Assembly: GCA_012861695.1 (NCBI GenBank)
Contig: JAAOOA010000052.1
Coordinates: 485,001-549,000, forward strand
Length of the DNA: 64,000 bases
Direction of reading: 5' to 3'
Source: Trematomus loennbergii
Taxonomy: Eukaryota; Chordata; Actinopteri; Perciformes; Nototheniidae
Shown: positions 10,783 through 21,369 of the stretch, piece after piece
How the letters are laid out: every line of letters begins with the position of its first letter
Position numbering within the stretch: position 1 is the first letter of the stretch
Program-made: the position numbers and the translations under genes
Notes under the pieces: model-generated
The model's database searches: none
The model's input: only the letters and a program-made list of their open reading frames with translations
What the model was told of the DNA's origin: nothing

Positions 10783-11249
10783 CTGGGACAAATAGGATGG
10801 AGGAAATACTTTCATTAAAATCAATGAACTACTCATATCCTACACCGTACATTTAGTTTTTCTATCTCTTGGCTTTTTGATGACTTTAAGTATTTGATTA
10901 TATTTAAATGTATTTGTTGGAGTGTTTTCTTTGCTTTTCATTGTTCCTTTCTTGTCAAAGGGTAAAAAAGCAAAAGCTATTAGGCTCTCTCTCCAAATGA
11001 ATTACTTCCTTAAGAAAATACAAAATACAATTTCAAGAATGTTCAAAACTTCAAAACACCACACAACATTTAAATTTTTAAGGACATCCAGCACGTTTAC
11101 AAAAGCTGTCAGTTCAATTTGTCTCAATGATTGATTTTATGTTGAGAACTTACACTGCATTGTTACTTTTATACTTTTAGTTTAGTGTTGTATTTATTTC
11201 TGTTCTCTTGACTGGTTTTAAATGTGATTTTTAACAAAGATTCAATATG

Positions 11250-11406
11250 TGGGAGGCTGTGGCAGTGGGATAGTGCGCTGATCTTCGGATCAGGCGAAAA
11301 CAAGTTCAAGTCCCCCAGCAGTCAGCATGTCGTTGTGTCCCTGGGCGAGACACTTCACCCCTTAAATCGCCCCTTCGGGATTGCTCACAGAACTGAATGT
11401 ATGTTA
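11250..11406 (+). mobile_element. tRNA-derived SINE, 5' part
   Basis: B box GTTCAAGTCC at 11303-11312, preceded by GGCTGTGGCAGTGGGATAG, a degenerate A-box region. The tail GTCGCTTTGGGTAAAAGCAT at 12151-12173 lies beyond the inserted MITE. The uninterrupted relative is at 22255-22455. Confidence 0.75.
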
Positions 11407-12148
11407 TGGCGCATTTCCACCACACGGTCGGCCTCGGTCTCGCTCGGTACTGCTAGGCCGCGTTGGGCCTTGTTAGGGCCGGCTCACTTCATGCTGCGCT
11501 TCCATTACAGTTTAGGAACTGGGGTAGTTACTATAGTAACGCAGTGTAGGCGGAGCCGTGACGTCATCTTCAATGAGAACCCCAGAAAAACAACACAGCC
11601 GTTAGCTGTTAGCACTCAGAGCTCACAGCTCCTCATATCTGTTCAGAAACTAGACAAAAGTGAAACAAGTACACCACAGACTGCCTGTGTCATGGAATAC
11701 AGTCGCTGCTTTATTTATGTCTGTATAGGCCGTTGTTGTGAGTGTGGACGGTCGGAGCATATATTGCGTTAGCTTAGCCAATCTCCATTAGAAAACACGC
11801 ATTTTAAAAGGTTTTTCGCCTGCCGTCTGTCTGCAGACTTGTCAAAGCATTAATTCATGGTTTTTACTAACCGGTATCAGTATGTTGTTACTTCGGCATC
11901 ATTTTGAAACGTGTATTACAATTAAATCACGGTCAAATATGTTCATCTTGTTGTAGTTGTAGCCCCCTTGCCAGCGATTCTCTCTCTAGTTTAGCAAACT
12001 CAGCCCGGTTGTTGGCCCCGATAGAACCACGATTTTGTCGGGCCAGAAAAGAGGTGAAAAAGTACCCCCGGGCCTAGTGGAAGCGCAACCAAAAACGGGC
12101 CCGGCATGACACGGCACGCTTAAACCGCGCCATGGTGGAAATGCCCCA
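11407..12148. mobile_element. 742 bp MITE inserted in a SINE
   Basis: Termini TGGCGCATTTCCACCA and TGGTGGAAATGCCCCA are inverted repeats. Flanks are TTA (11404-11406) and TAA (12149-12151). The duplicated block at 22421 shows the empty site as a single TAA, so a 3-bp TWA-type duplication is likely. That would fit PIF/Harbinger, but this is an inference. No transposase. The interior repeats the GGCCC/GGGCC motif, giving partial self-complementarity. Confidence 0.75.
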
Positions 12149-12304
12149 TAAGTCGCTTTGGGTAAAAGCATCTAACAAGTGACATGTAATGTGAGCACCA
12201 AAAATACCCTTTGTGTTCACCTTCCTTTAAAGTGATTTTCCAGGAGACAATGTAGAGACAGAGATCTCATAACTTGGACAAATGAAACTGAAACCATCTC
12301 ATAT

Positions 12305-12410
12305 TTCTGCTAATATATTAATAATAATAATAATAATAATACATGTTATTTATATAGCGCTTTTCCTGGTGCTCAAAGCGCTTTACAAGCAAGTAAAGAA
12401 GACAAAATAA
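12305..12410. repeat. (AAT)n and TTTATATAGCGC dispersed repeat
   Basis: A run of AAT units is followed by TTATTTATATAGCGCTTTTC and CAAAGCGCTTTACAAGC, the head of a common fish dispersed repeat. It is present at the same place in the duplicated block (22580-22665). Confidence 0.6.
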
Positions 12411-12510
12411 CAACATAGTAAAAAGTCAAACTTCAGACTGGAGCTGACAAATAGAGTATTATCGTATCGTAATATCGTATTATCATATTGTAAACACTCT
12501 GTTCTCTGAC

Positions 12511-12928
12511 CTGTGTGCAGGCTGGTGTGCTCCTCCATGCTCCTCTTGCTGACGAAGGACTTCTTGCAGAACTCGCACTGGAACTGCTTGGTGACGTCGT
12601 GCAGCGCGCGGTGCATCTTCAGGCTGTGCTTGTGGGCGAACGTCTTCCCGCACACCTTGCAGGAATGCGGTCGCACGCCGGTGTGGTTCAACATGTGGAT
12701 CCTCAGAGAGTACAGTTTGGGGAGCGTCTTCCCACAGATGTCGCACACGAACTCCCGCTTGGTGTTGGGACTCGGGGTCTTGTCCTCCAGGTCGCTGTCG
12801 CCCCCCCCCCTCTCAGCAGGGGGCTCCACGGGGGGCTTTATGACCGGAGCGCGCTGGCTGCTCTGCTGCTTGTGTCGGGCCAGGTGAGCGCGCAGAGAGG
12901 CGGCGTACTGGAACTCCTTACTGCACAA
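12511..12928 (-). CDS. BTB-C2H2 zinc-finger protein, main finger exon
   Basis: Acceptor CCCTGTAG (boundary 12928/12929) and donor GTCAGA (boundary 12510/12511). With the end of exon 13877-14196 it first completes a finger, YKCSLCSKEFQYAASL...HLARH. A linker rich in proline and acidic residues follows, then three fingers: CDICGKTLPKLYSLRIHMLN-H, CKVCGKTFAHKHSLKMHRAL-H and CEFCKKSFVSKRSMEEHTSL-H. All C2H2 ligands are present. The linkers are HTGVRPHS and HDVTKQFQ. This exon is duplicated at 22778-23194, where the copy has lost a base. Confidence 0.9.
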
Positions 12929-13145
12929 CTACAGGGAGACACAACAACATGTTTACATCCCATAATGACAGAATCAAACTAAATACATATAAATATTTAA
13001 AAAAATGTATAAGTCAAAGTAATTTTTTTTATAAAAGATAAATTAAAATTAAAAAATATTTATATAAGCATAAAAAGTTTAGGTAAAATGTTCAATAAAA
13101 TATAAAAAATATAAAAATAATATTTATACAAACATTAGAAGTTAA

Positions 13146-13275
13146 AGTAAAATGTATATTACAAATAATAATAATAATAGATTAAAGAATAATTTAATAT
13201 GATAAAAAAGATTAATGATACAATAAAAAAACAATATATCGAAATATTGCTATCTAATTATATAACTAGTATTAA
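13146..13275. other. AT-rich intron
   Basis: Low-complexity A/T intron sequence with AAT-rich runs; no feature. Confidence 0.5.
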
Positions 13276-13818
13276 AGGGGACCTATCATGCAAAATGCAC
13301 TTTTTGATGTCTTTTATACATAACTATGTGTCCCCGGTGTGTCAGGGAACTCACGCAGCGTCAGAAAATTAGCATCATTAGCATTAGCATCGCTAACACT
13401 CAGAGCTAACCTGTACTGGAGAGCATGTGTGTGAAGAAGCAGGAAATAAAAAGGAACTCACCTTGTGGTATAACCGGCAAGAGAGAAAGCCTTTGAGCTC
13501 CATACTGTTTCAGAAATAATCCTTGATAATCCATGATATGGCGTTTCATCACGGCAGTATTTAGTTTAGACAGTAGCTGCCGGGTCCCGCATGAGCTCAG
13601 CCCCCTCCTTTTTAATTTTTTATCAATTCTTTTTTTTTTAAAGCTTTATACCCAAATCAGCACTTTTGAAACAGGAAGTGAAATAGAGGATATGAGGCAT
13701 GGCTAGAATGAGTAATCTGTTTGGTATTTTGAGCAAAACATTTCATAGACATGTTTTTTTATATCTTTATATATCTGAGACCTATGCTATTGCCTAAAAA
13801 TAGCATGATAGGTGACCT
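13276..13818. mobile_element. 543 bp TTAA-flanked MITE
   Basis: AGGGGACCTATCATGC on the left and GCATGATAGGTGACCT on the right are inverted (two mismatches). TTAA flanks both ends (13272-13275 and 13819-13822). TTAA target duplications are known for piggyBac and Kolobok elements. There is no transposase. The ends resemble those of the element at 47550-48333 in the first bases. Confidence 0.75.
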
Positions 13819-13876
13819 TTAAATAAAATCAGTCATAATTTAAATAAAACCTCAGTAATCCTCCTAAAGTACTCAC

Positions 13877-14196
13877 GCTGCACTTGTACCCGCGGGCCTT
13901 CTCGTGTTTGAGCGTGTGCATGATGAGGGCGTATCGTCTCTGGAACGACGCGCCGCACTCGGAGCAGCTGTGCTCTCCGTCAGCTGCTTTCTGCTCCGGC
14001 TTCACCCCCCCGCTCTCTGGCTCCGCCTCCTTCTCCCCGGCCTCCTCTGTGATTGGCTCTCGGTCGGCGTCTCGCTCTCCGTGGCGCTGACCTGTGGCTC
14101 CGCCCCCTCCTCAGACACACACTGAGCTCCTTCATCCTGCTGAGGATCCACCGGGTGCTTTGGAGGTCTCCCTCTCTTCCCGGGCCTCAAAACCAC
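13877..14196 (-). CDS. BTB-C2H2 zinc-finger protein, exon with AT-hook and first finger
   Basis: Acceptor TTTCCAG (boundary 14196/14197) and donor GTGAGT (boundary 13876/13877). The 5' part reads VVLRPGKRGRPPKHPVDP and contains an AT-hook core, KRGRPPK, a minor-groove DNA-binding motif. The 3' part, in another frame, reads EPITEEAGEKEAEPESGG and then finger CSECGASFQRRYALIMHTLK-H. So one frame change is needed near 14050-14090. It may be a sequencing indel or a real lesion. The finger continues in phase into exon 12511-12928. Confidence 0.75.
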
Positions 14197-14244
14197 CTGG
14201 AAACACAACCATGGTTAATAAATCTACACGTTACCCTCTTTAAA

Positions 14245-14752
14245 CAGGGTATATGCAGGAATCCTGAAGTCAAATGTAATACCTTTTAAGACCTTTTTTA
14301 AGACCTCATCGCCACTTTGAGTTTTAACCGGTTACATTGGCGACACACTTTACCTCACATTGACTATATACAGTATTGATTGTCCTTCCTCCTTATCTTC
14401 CAACCATTTGGACGCAGACTTGCATTTCCCCATAACGATGTTGTTTAACAACCGGCGTAAACGGACCTTCGCGCGCTATCAAGCAGTGAGCGTGCGATGT
14501 CCTGTTCAGATGACGTCACATCCAACGGGATGCCATAAATAAACTACACAGAATCACACTACACACCTACGCAATGATTACATTCAGGCAGACTGTAGAA
14601 TACAACCTCTTTGGACAATTGATATACTTATTGAAAACAAGCTACAAAATGTAATACCTTGGAAAATGCCGTTTCATACTTTTTAATAGCCTTAATTTTC
14701 GCTAAATTGTTTTATCAACTTGTAATACTTTTTAAGACCCCGCGGACACCCT
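14245..14752. mobile_element. CAGGGT-ended DNA element, copy 1
   Basis: CAGGGTATATGCAGGAATCC at the left and GCGGACACCCT at the right. Both ends carry TTTTAAGACC phrases in opposite orientations, as subterminal inverted repeats. The same element, with a further insertion, is at 20105-21106. Non-coding. Confidence 0.65.
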
Positions 14753-15597
14753 ATTAAAAGGATGATATTTAATTCCCCCCCCCCCCCTACCAGTAGCACT
14801 ATTTATAAATCTGGATAGTTTTGGGAGAAGTTGCAGAGAGTCGGCCGTCGAAATGTTGGCCTTCTTTTAAAGTACTGAAACTTCTCTCGGCTTGAGGAGA
14901 TTCAAACGCCAAAACGGTTCATTAAAACAATTAAATAGTATGTTTTGGCTGTTTGAAAACTTTCCAAACCAATTTGCTTTTAAGCCAAACACGAGACTTC
15001 TTTAATTTTAAATTCCATAATTGGTCATGAAGCTAAATGCCGATCCAGCTGTTTGCATTAGACCAAAATGCGTTTTAGGACCCGAAACAAAACGTAATTC
15101 GCCCCAACTGTAGACCACACCAGTGTGTCTTTACAAGCCAGGTTTCTCAACATAATGCAGTGCAGTTTCATGGAGGAACTACTTTCTTTCAACAAGAACT
15201 ACACCTGTAACCTGTCTGTATCACTGAGCAGAAGGAAGCGTGCATCCAGTCATTGGTTGAGAGTAGAATTAAGTTATAACTGATGGATGTATCTCACACG
15301 TGTTACACAGTGATGTAATTATGTTACAGAAGTAAACAAAAGGGGTCCAATGGGTGTGTTTCAGGGGGGAGGGGAGTGTGTTCCCTCTTGAAGGAACACA
15401 GGGATGTTTGCAGACCATTTACATGCACTAAAACCTATATAACACACACAGGAAAGGGAACATTCAGCTCTTATTAGCCAACTCAAGTCCTTATCATAAC
15501 TACAAAATTGTCATTAATATCATAATATTATATTAAAGTTTGAAACCTTTGAAATGCAAGTTTTTTAGATAAAATAAATAAATAATAAATTAAATTG
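14753..15597. other. Intron, nothing recognised
   Basis: Intron of the BTB zinc-finger gene. Apart from a C run near 14775-14788 I find no repeat, RNA gene or coding frame. Confidence 0.45.
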
Positions 15598-15817
15598 CTC
15601 TTATTGTCATTTCACAGTACAGGTACTATGTAACGAAATTGTTCCTCTGCATTTGACCCATCCTAGTGTTAGGAGCAGTGGGCTGTCGTGTCCGGCGCCC
15701 GGGGAACCCTGCTTTGCTCAGGGACACCTAGGTAGCACTTGGTCTTTCCAGGACTCGAACTGGTGACCTTCCAGTTGCCAAGCCAAGTCCCTATCGACTG
15801 CGCCACCACCGCCACGG
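15598..15817 (-). mobile_element. tRNA-derived SINE, first of a tandem pair
   Basis: On the minus strand the B box GTTCGAGTCC is at 15751-15760 and an A-box-like GGCGCAGTCGATAGG is near 15795-15810. The body includes GTGTCCCTGAGCAAAGCAGG and the tail CCACTGCTCCTAACACTAGG. The tail continues into an AT-rich end. Confidence 0.8.
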
Positions 15818-16005
15818 GTCTCTGCATTTGACCCATCCTAGTGTTAGGAGCAGTGTGCTGCCATTATGTACAGCGCCCGGGGAGCAGTGTAGGGAACGGT
15901 GCCTTGTTCAGGGACACCTCTGTAGCACTTGGTCTTTCCAGGACTTGAACTGGTGACCTTCCAGTTGCCAAGCCAAGTCCCTATGGACTTCGCCACAACC
16001 GCCCT
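15818..16005 (-). mobile_element. tRNA-derived SINE, second of a tandem pair
   Basis: The same family as the neighbour, joined head to tail. B box is GTTCAAGTCC at 15941-15950. The A-box region is degenerate (GGCGAAGTCCATAGG). Confidence 0.8.
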
Positions 16006-16085
16006 AGATCATACATTTTTTATGTTTCTGACGGGACCTATAGAAAAAGGAAAAACCCCAAAAAGCAGAATAGGCCCTTTTGTAC

Positions 16086-16374
16086 CTTTGGGGTTGTGGG
16101 TCGTGGGGGTGTTGAGGCTTTCTTCCCCTCCTCCTCCTCCAGGCCCATGTGTAGTCGAGCGTACCCCCCCTCAGCGATGGAGCGCTGCCTCAGCCTCCTC
16201 CTGGTGGGCTCGTCTGACTCCAGTCTCTCTCCGTTGTTCTCATCGTCCTCCAGCGTATCTTCCTCCTCCAGCCCTCCACCTCCTCAACACCTCCTCCTTC
16301 TTCACTTTCGCCGGACGTCCTCTCTTTCGTTTCTGCGGTGTCGGCGTCGCTGCTGCTTCTGCTTCTTCTTCCAC
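16086..16374 (-). CDS. BTB-C2H2 zinc-finger protein, exon with basic AT-hook and acidic region
   Basis: Acceptor CCTCAG (boundary 16374/16375) and donor GTACAA (boundary 16085/16086). It begins VEEEAEAAATPTPQKRKRGR, giving a second AT-hook-like core KRGRPAK, then KVKKEEV. Further on, in another frame, it reads EEEDTLEDDENNGERLESDE, RRRLRQRSIAEGGYARLHMG and LEEEEGKK. A single frame change near 16260-16290 separates the two halves. The mix of basic and acidic low-complexity stretches fits a linker between the BTB domain and the fingers. Confidence 0.7.
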
Positions 16375-16399
16375 CTGAGGAGGCGCCGAATTAAGTTAA

Positions 16400-17070
16400 G
16401 CAGGTTTCTTTTAAAATGTTACACACAATATATCCAGCTCAAAAGACACTGCATCCCTAATTGCTAGGCGACTTGTACTTATGAGGTGGAAGCAGGAGGC
16501 GTCTGCCACTCATGTCCAGTGGGTGACTGAGCTTATGAAGTTTCTACACATGGAGAAAATAAAGTGTACTTTGGACGGCTCCACAACCATTTTGAACGTA
16601 CATGGACAGTTTGAAACTGTCTACTCTTCCCTAACTGATTCATCATTTTTTATCTGAATTAGAACACAGATTACTATAGTCAACCATGACTAACATTTAT
16701 CTCAAACTTTGTATGTGGTTGTTGTTGTTGTTGTTTGGTTAGTTTTTTGTGCTGTGATGTCAACCATCTGTTTGTCTATCATTTTAAATGTTTTGTACTA
16801 TTAATCTTGTCTTATTCTGTAGCGAATAAAAATAAAAATGGACAACTTGCACACCTGTTTTTTTTTGTGTTGATTTATTTTAGAAATGCGTGTATTGTAG
16901 TAGAATGTTTTATTAGAAGAAAGACGATAAAGACATTCTTATGTACTTCAGGGCTGATGGTATGGACGCAGATTTTGTCTTTTTGTGCAGTTAAAGGTGG
17001 GGTAGGTCATTCACTTCAGAAACACTTTTTGTTATATTCCATGGAATGCTCTTAACATCCTGATAGCAAT
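16400..17070. other. Intron, nothing recognised
   Basis: AT-rich intron; a GTT run lies near 16720-16735. An open frame at 16735-17055 has no domain and T-rich composition. Confidence 0.45.
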
Positions 17071-17081
17071 GAATACATTAA

Positions 17082-17365
17082 ATGCTTTGACAATAAATAC
17101 ATTAAAAAATGTCACCTGTGGAAGCCGTGGCGCTGTAAAAAGCACGACCAAAATCTGCCACTTCCTTACAGAGCCCCTCCTCCAACACACACGAACGCGC
17201 ACATGACCAATGAGGGCACGAGATAAGTTTGTGCACAGATGGAAGGCTGACAGGCAGGTAGGCCATCCAGTAAATTTAGCCGGGCCGGCTCAGATGATTG
17301 GTCGTGCTTTTTACAGCACCACGGCTTCCACAGATGACATTTTTATGGATTTTTTGTCAAAGCAT
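17082..17365. mobile_element. 284 bp MITE with about 70 bp terminal inverted repeats
   Basis: ATGCTTTGACA...AATGTCACCTGTGGAAGCC on the left is mirrored by GGCTTCCACAGATGACATTT...TGTCAAAGCAT on the right. The inverted match extends through GTAAAAAGCACGACCAA. TTAA lies immediately outside both ends (17078-17081 and 17366-17369). The unpaired centre is about 145 bp. Non-coding. Confidence 0.8.
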
Positions 17366-17640
17366 TTAAAGGAGAGGTGTCATGGCCATTTCCACTGATC
17401 ATAATTCTATTGTTGAGGTATACTAAAATAGATTTATATTGTGCATTTTTCCAAACTCACATTGGTTTCTCATACAGCATCTCTGTAAACTACGTGTATT
17501 CACTGAATTTCACTCTCTGCCTTTAACGGCTCGTTGTAGCTCCAAAAGCTCCAGCCCCCACCCTCCCTGTGAGCACAGTGTGCTCTGATTGGTCGGGACG
17601 TTGTGAATCGCGCTGAGCTCCGTGGAGGTGTTGTTTCCTT
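17366..17640. repeat. Fragment of the TTAA/GGTCCCATG element family
   Basis: TTTAAAGGAGAGGTGTCATGG followed by CTGATCATAATTC and ATTGTTGAGGT matches, in reverse, the right end of the elements at 24275-24779 and 47550-48333. It directly abuts the MITE at 17082-17365. The other end is not clear. Confidence 0.55.
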
Positions 17641-17758
17641 GTTTAGGATACATAGCGAAACACAGCCAAACTCATCCTGAGCACACACAAACTCACATCC
17701 GAAGTAAAAACAATAAGTGTGGCTTGATATTGAGTAAGAAAAAGGTTGATAAACGCTG

Positions 17759-17816
17759 TGAGAATGGGTCTGCAGAGAGAATGGGTCTGCAGAGAGAATG
17801 GGTCTGCAGAGAGAAT
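17759..17816. repeat. Triplicated 18-bp unit
   Basis: GAGAATGGGTCTGCAGA is repeated three times in tandem without change. Confidence 0.85.
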
Positions 17817-18127
17817 TTTGCCACGATCCCAACTGTCTGTTATCAGCCTGCAGCCAGGGAGGAGAAATCAGCAGAGAGTGTGTGTGTGTGAGGAAGTCCG
17901 TGGATTGGTCAATTTGGACCAATCAGCGGGGTGTCCGAACACCAACGCACTAGTCCACTACTGAAAGGTGTTATACTAAATAAACGTATTATTATTATTA
18001 TACAAGTAAAGTTGGATTGAATTGAATTGTTGCTTTGTATGTCTGCCCCTGGACTTTGTCTGTTGTATGTCAAATGTATGATGTTCATGTATGATATTGA
18101 ATAGATGAATACAAATAAAATAAAAAC

Positions 18128-18583
18128 CTGAGGAGACGCCGTCGGGGAGGAAGAAGAAAGTTTGACGTCCTCCGAGAGGCTCATTTTGTCCGGTTCGACG
18201 TTTAAGACAAACCCCACGGTAGCTTCAGCGTTTTGAGGCTCCTCCTCCATCGCCAAACACGCCGAAACCACCGCTAAACTCTCGCTAGCCCCCGCCTGCC
18301 CGCTGTGAGTCACCACCGTCATCGTGTCCCCTTCCTCTGCACCGCGGGAAATCAACGTCATGGTCTCCCCTGCTTCCAGCTGTTCACTGTTAGCGATCAG
18401 AGCCACGTTTTCTGATTCTCCCGCCTCCATCTCCATCTCCATCTGATCCTCTCTCCCTTCAGCGACCTCCATCTGTGGGACGAACCCCTCCTCAGACGCT
18501 GAAACGAACGCCAAAGGCTCTCCGCCATTTTGTGTCACCACTGCACTGCCGTCGCTCTCGATGGTGACCACGAAGCCCTCGTC
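18128..18583 (-). CDS. BTB-C2H2 zinc-finger protein, acidic linker exon
   Basis: 456 bp (152 codons). Acceptor CTCTAAG (boundary 18583/18584) and donor GTTTTT (boundary 18127/18128). It reads DEGFVVTIESDGSAVVTQNG and continues with many E, M, V and S residues, including three EM pairs at DQMEMEMEAGE. It is intact in this frame. Composition and position suggest a flexible transactivation or spacer region between the BTB domain and the AT-hooks. A dispersed repeat (18595 onward) sits only about 12 bp upstream of the exon, so the acceptor tract is partly made of repeat sequence. Confidence 0.75.
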
Positions 18584-18594
18584 CTTAGAGCAAG

Positions 18595-19150
18595 GCAAGG
18601 CACGTTTATTTATATAGCACTTTTCAACACAAGGCGATTCAAAGTGCTTTACAAAAATGAAAGACATTAAGAGCATAAAACACATTAGAAACATTAAAAG
18701 CAAAGATAATAAAACAGTTTCATCCCACAGGCCATAAGAATGTTAAACACCTGAACTTCTGAAAAAACATCCATAACATTCATCTGTTTGCAACTTACAT
18801 ATATCAATATTCCAATTACTGTATATAGACTATTCTGCACAGTTTCTATTATATTCTGTTTCTATCATATTCTATTTCCTTGTACTATTTGTATCTGTTT
18901 TATTGTGTTGCTGTTGGAGGAGCCTGTGACCTAAGATTTTCATTGACATAACTACACTGTATCTATGTCATAAAACATGAATAGTTACGGTGCAGTGTAA
19001 GATGTCAATAGTTCAATTAAGAACAGCAGCTAAAAGAAAAGTCTTCAGCCTGGTTTCTGTTAGTTTGTTCCAGATATATCCCTCACCAAATTCTCACATT
19101 CCTCTACCCCTAGTCTCCCCGTGAAATTAATAGTTATTTTGACACTTTTC
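18595..19150. repeat. Dispersed repeat / retroposon tail region
   Basis: Contains GTTTATTTATATAGCACTTT and CAAAGTGCTTTACAAAAATG, the conserved head of a common fish repeat. A T-rich part follows with ATTTTCATTGACATAACTAC, which resembles a retroposon 3' tail. No coding frame. Confidence 0.5.
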
Positions 19151-19151
19151 T

Positions 19152-19258
19152 AGCTGTTAGAAAATATCACTGGCTTGAGCTTCAATCTCAGGATGCATGT
19201 ATTTATGATCCTCTCAAGAATGGAAGTAGTCATCACATACAGAGCATCAACTAGTTCC
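19152..19258. repeat. Short dispersed repeat, copy 2
   Basis: Near identical to 8767-8872; only a few indels near the beginning differ. Confidence 0.7.
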
Positions 19259-19591
19259 TGAACAGTGTCCTTCACATGCTGATATACAAGAGAGGGAGTT
19301 ACACAGTCACAAGATGGAGGAATACCGGTTCTTCTAAGTAATCATACATCCTGTCATGTTCAAAATACTGAGTTTTCTCTCAAAATGTTTTTTTTAAATG
19401 AATCTCAAAATTCTGTCTTTTTTCTCAAATCTCAAAATCCTGTATTTTTTCTCAAAATATGCCTACAACAGTCCTGATGCTCTTCTAGGTAATCATACAT
19501 CCTGTCATGTACACAGCTTCAGTTGGGATACCTTTGTTATCATGTTACTCTCATATTGGAAGAGGACATTCAGTATTTTCCCAACACTAAC

Positions 19592-19834
19592 CTTCTTAGA
19601 GCTGTCCTGATTGGCCGGCTGCATGGACACCACGGTGTGAACGTCTCCCCTCTGGATACACCGTCAGCTTCTGCTCCTCCACCTTCTTGTGCACGGACTC
19701 GCAGATCTGCAGCACCTCCGTCATCAGAAGGTGTCGGGCCAGGTTGGCGATGTCGGCCATGACGCAGAAGTTGAAGGTGAGCATGGAGGTGTAGGCGAAG
19801 TCCAGAAGAGGCAGGAAGCTGGCTTTAGTGAAAC
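19592..19834 (-). CDS. BTB-C2H2 zinc-finger protein, second BTB exon
   Basis: Acceptor CTCTGCAG (boundary 19834/19835) and donor GTTAGT (boundary 19591/19592). It starts GFTKASFLPLLDFAYTS, then LTFNFCVMADIANLARHLLM and TEVLQICESVHKKVEEQKLT, the C-terminal helices of a BTB/POZ fold. BTB domains mediate dimerisation and co-repressor contact in this family. After VYPEG the frame goes wrong; the adjacent frame gives GDVHTVVSMQPANQDSSKK up to the donor. One extra base near 19650-19656 explains this. The exon joins 21495-21726 in phase. Confidence 0.82.
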
Positions 19835-20104
19835 CTGCAGAGAGAAGGAAGAGGAAGGTGAGAACGGAGAAAATGTTTGATCAAAAATAAGTCTCTATCA
19901 AAAGGTTCAGCTTCATATGTCTGTAGTTATATATTATGATATTATAACCCTAAAAAGAGATTCCCAAGTCAGCTTTCAATGCTTCCAAACGGGAAATGTT
20001 GACGTTGTTGATAAGAAGGTTATGTTGTCTTGATGGAGCAACCAGGAAGTGCAGATACAAATAGGGTGTTTTGTTGGTTTAACACTTAATGAATTTAATA
20101 TATA

Positions 20105-21106
20105 CAGGGTATATGCAGGAATCCTGAAGTCAAATGTAATCCCTTTTAAGACCTTTTTTAAGACCCTTTCCATACATTTTAAGACCTTCATCCACTTGGA
20201 GTTCTAACCGGTTACCTTGGCGACACACTTTACCTCACATTGACTATATACAGTATTGATTGTCCTTCCTCCTTATCTTCCAACCATTTGGACGCAGACT
20301 TGCATTTCCCCATAACGATGTTGTTTAGCAACCGGCGTAAACGGACCTTTGCGCGCTATCAAGCAGTGAGCGTGTGATGTCCTGTTCAGATGACGTCACC
20401 CAACGGGATGCCATAAATAAACTACACAGAATCACACTACACACCTACGCAATGATTACATTCAGGCACACTGTAGAATACAACCTCTTTGGACCATTTA
20501 TATACTTATTGGAAACAAGCTACAAAATGTAATACCTTGGAAAATGCAGTTTAATATTAATAGGGCTGTGCGATTATGGCAAAAATCATAATCACGATTA
20601 TTTTGGTCAATAATTGATATCACGATTATTAAATACGATTATTCATTGACTTTGAAAACATCCATTTATTGAACTTTAAAACAAATACAAATAATAATTT
20701 GAACAGTGTCTTTTTAACTGTTGATTACCCTGAACGTATAATTCAACTGAAAAACCAATAAAAAAATGATACATTTGTATTAACATTTAAATAAATAATA
20801 TCAAAATAATAAATACCAATATACAAGATCAACAAATATTTTGGAGCGCACTTCACAAGCTACTAAACATATATAAATATGATAAATACAAATAAATTAG
20901 ACCAAAATATGTTGCAGTGCAGTCACAACCTAGCAAAGCAAAATAATTGTTTTATTCGATTATGTTGTTTTCGTAATTGTGGCAGGCCAAAATCGTAATT
21001 GCGATTAAAATACGATTAATTGCACAGCCCTACTTTGTAATAGCCTTCATTTTCGCTAAATTGATTTATCAACTTTAATACATTTTAAGACCCCGCGTAC
21101 ACCCTG
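20105..21106. mobile_element. CAGGGT-ended DNA element, copy 2
   Basis: Same family as 14245-14752, with termini CAGGGTATATGCAGG and GCGTACACCCTG. A possible TATATA duplication flanks it. It holds a second element at 20561-21032 that is absent from copy 1. Confidence 0.7.
20561..21032. mobile_element. 472 bp TAGGGCTGTGC-ended MITE (hAT-like), nested
   Basis: Ends TAGGGCTGTGCGATTATGGC and ATTAATTGCACAGCCCTA are inverted repeats. The interior is rich in AATCGTAAT-type phrases in both orientations. The related element at 14245-14752 shows the uninterrupted site. The ends resemble those of short hAT elements, but a clean 8-bp duplication is not visible. Confidence 0.65.
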
Positions 21107-21154
21107 TATATAGGTTAAGAGCCAAAATAAATGATATTTATAGTTTATTGAAAC

Positions 21155-21256
21155 GTAGGTAGGTAGGTAGGTAGGTAGGTAGGTAGGTAGGTAGGAAGGT
21201 AGGTAGGTAGGTAGGTAGGTAGGTAGGTAGGTATAGGTAGGTAGGTAGGTAGGTAG
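21155..21256. repeat. (GGTA)n microsatellite
   Basis: About 25 GTAG/GGTA tetranucleotides, with two interruptions (GGAAGG near 21193 and TATAGG near 21233). Confidence 0.95.
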
Positions 21257-21369
21257 TTTAGGAAATGTTTGCTTGCAGCAGCATAAAAAAAACAAGGCAA
21301 TGTACATAAGAGAAATTAAGACACACAAAATAAACAGTCCAAAATATTTCTAAAATAGCATTAAAAATG

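Larger units (their letters stand above)
10803..13145. repeat. Duplicated block, original position
   Basis: The sequence from GAAATACTTTCAT to about 13145 is repeated at 21834-23440. The repeat includes intron sequence, a SINE, a TATTTATATAGCGC repeat and the whole zinc-finger exon 12511-12928. This copy also contains a 742 bp MITE that is absent at the same spot in the other copy. Confidence 0.85.

Noticed and set aside
12483..12982. Other-frame proteins over the zinc-finger exons
   Set aside because: Shadows of the real C2H2 frames; no splice sites and no domains.
15751..15950. tRNA genes at the B-box sequences
   Set aside because: No cloverleaf with a closing acceptor stem; bodies and tails are those of SINEs. 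Same conclusion for 3366, 11303, 21430 and 22317.
16735..17055. 106-codon frame as a gene
   Set aside because: T-rich intronic sequence without domains or a plausible initiation context.
21056..21328. Tyr/Leu/Pro/Thr repeat protein
   Set aside because: Translation of the (GGTA)n repeat.
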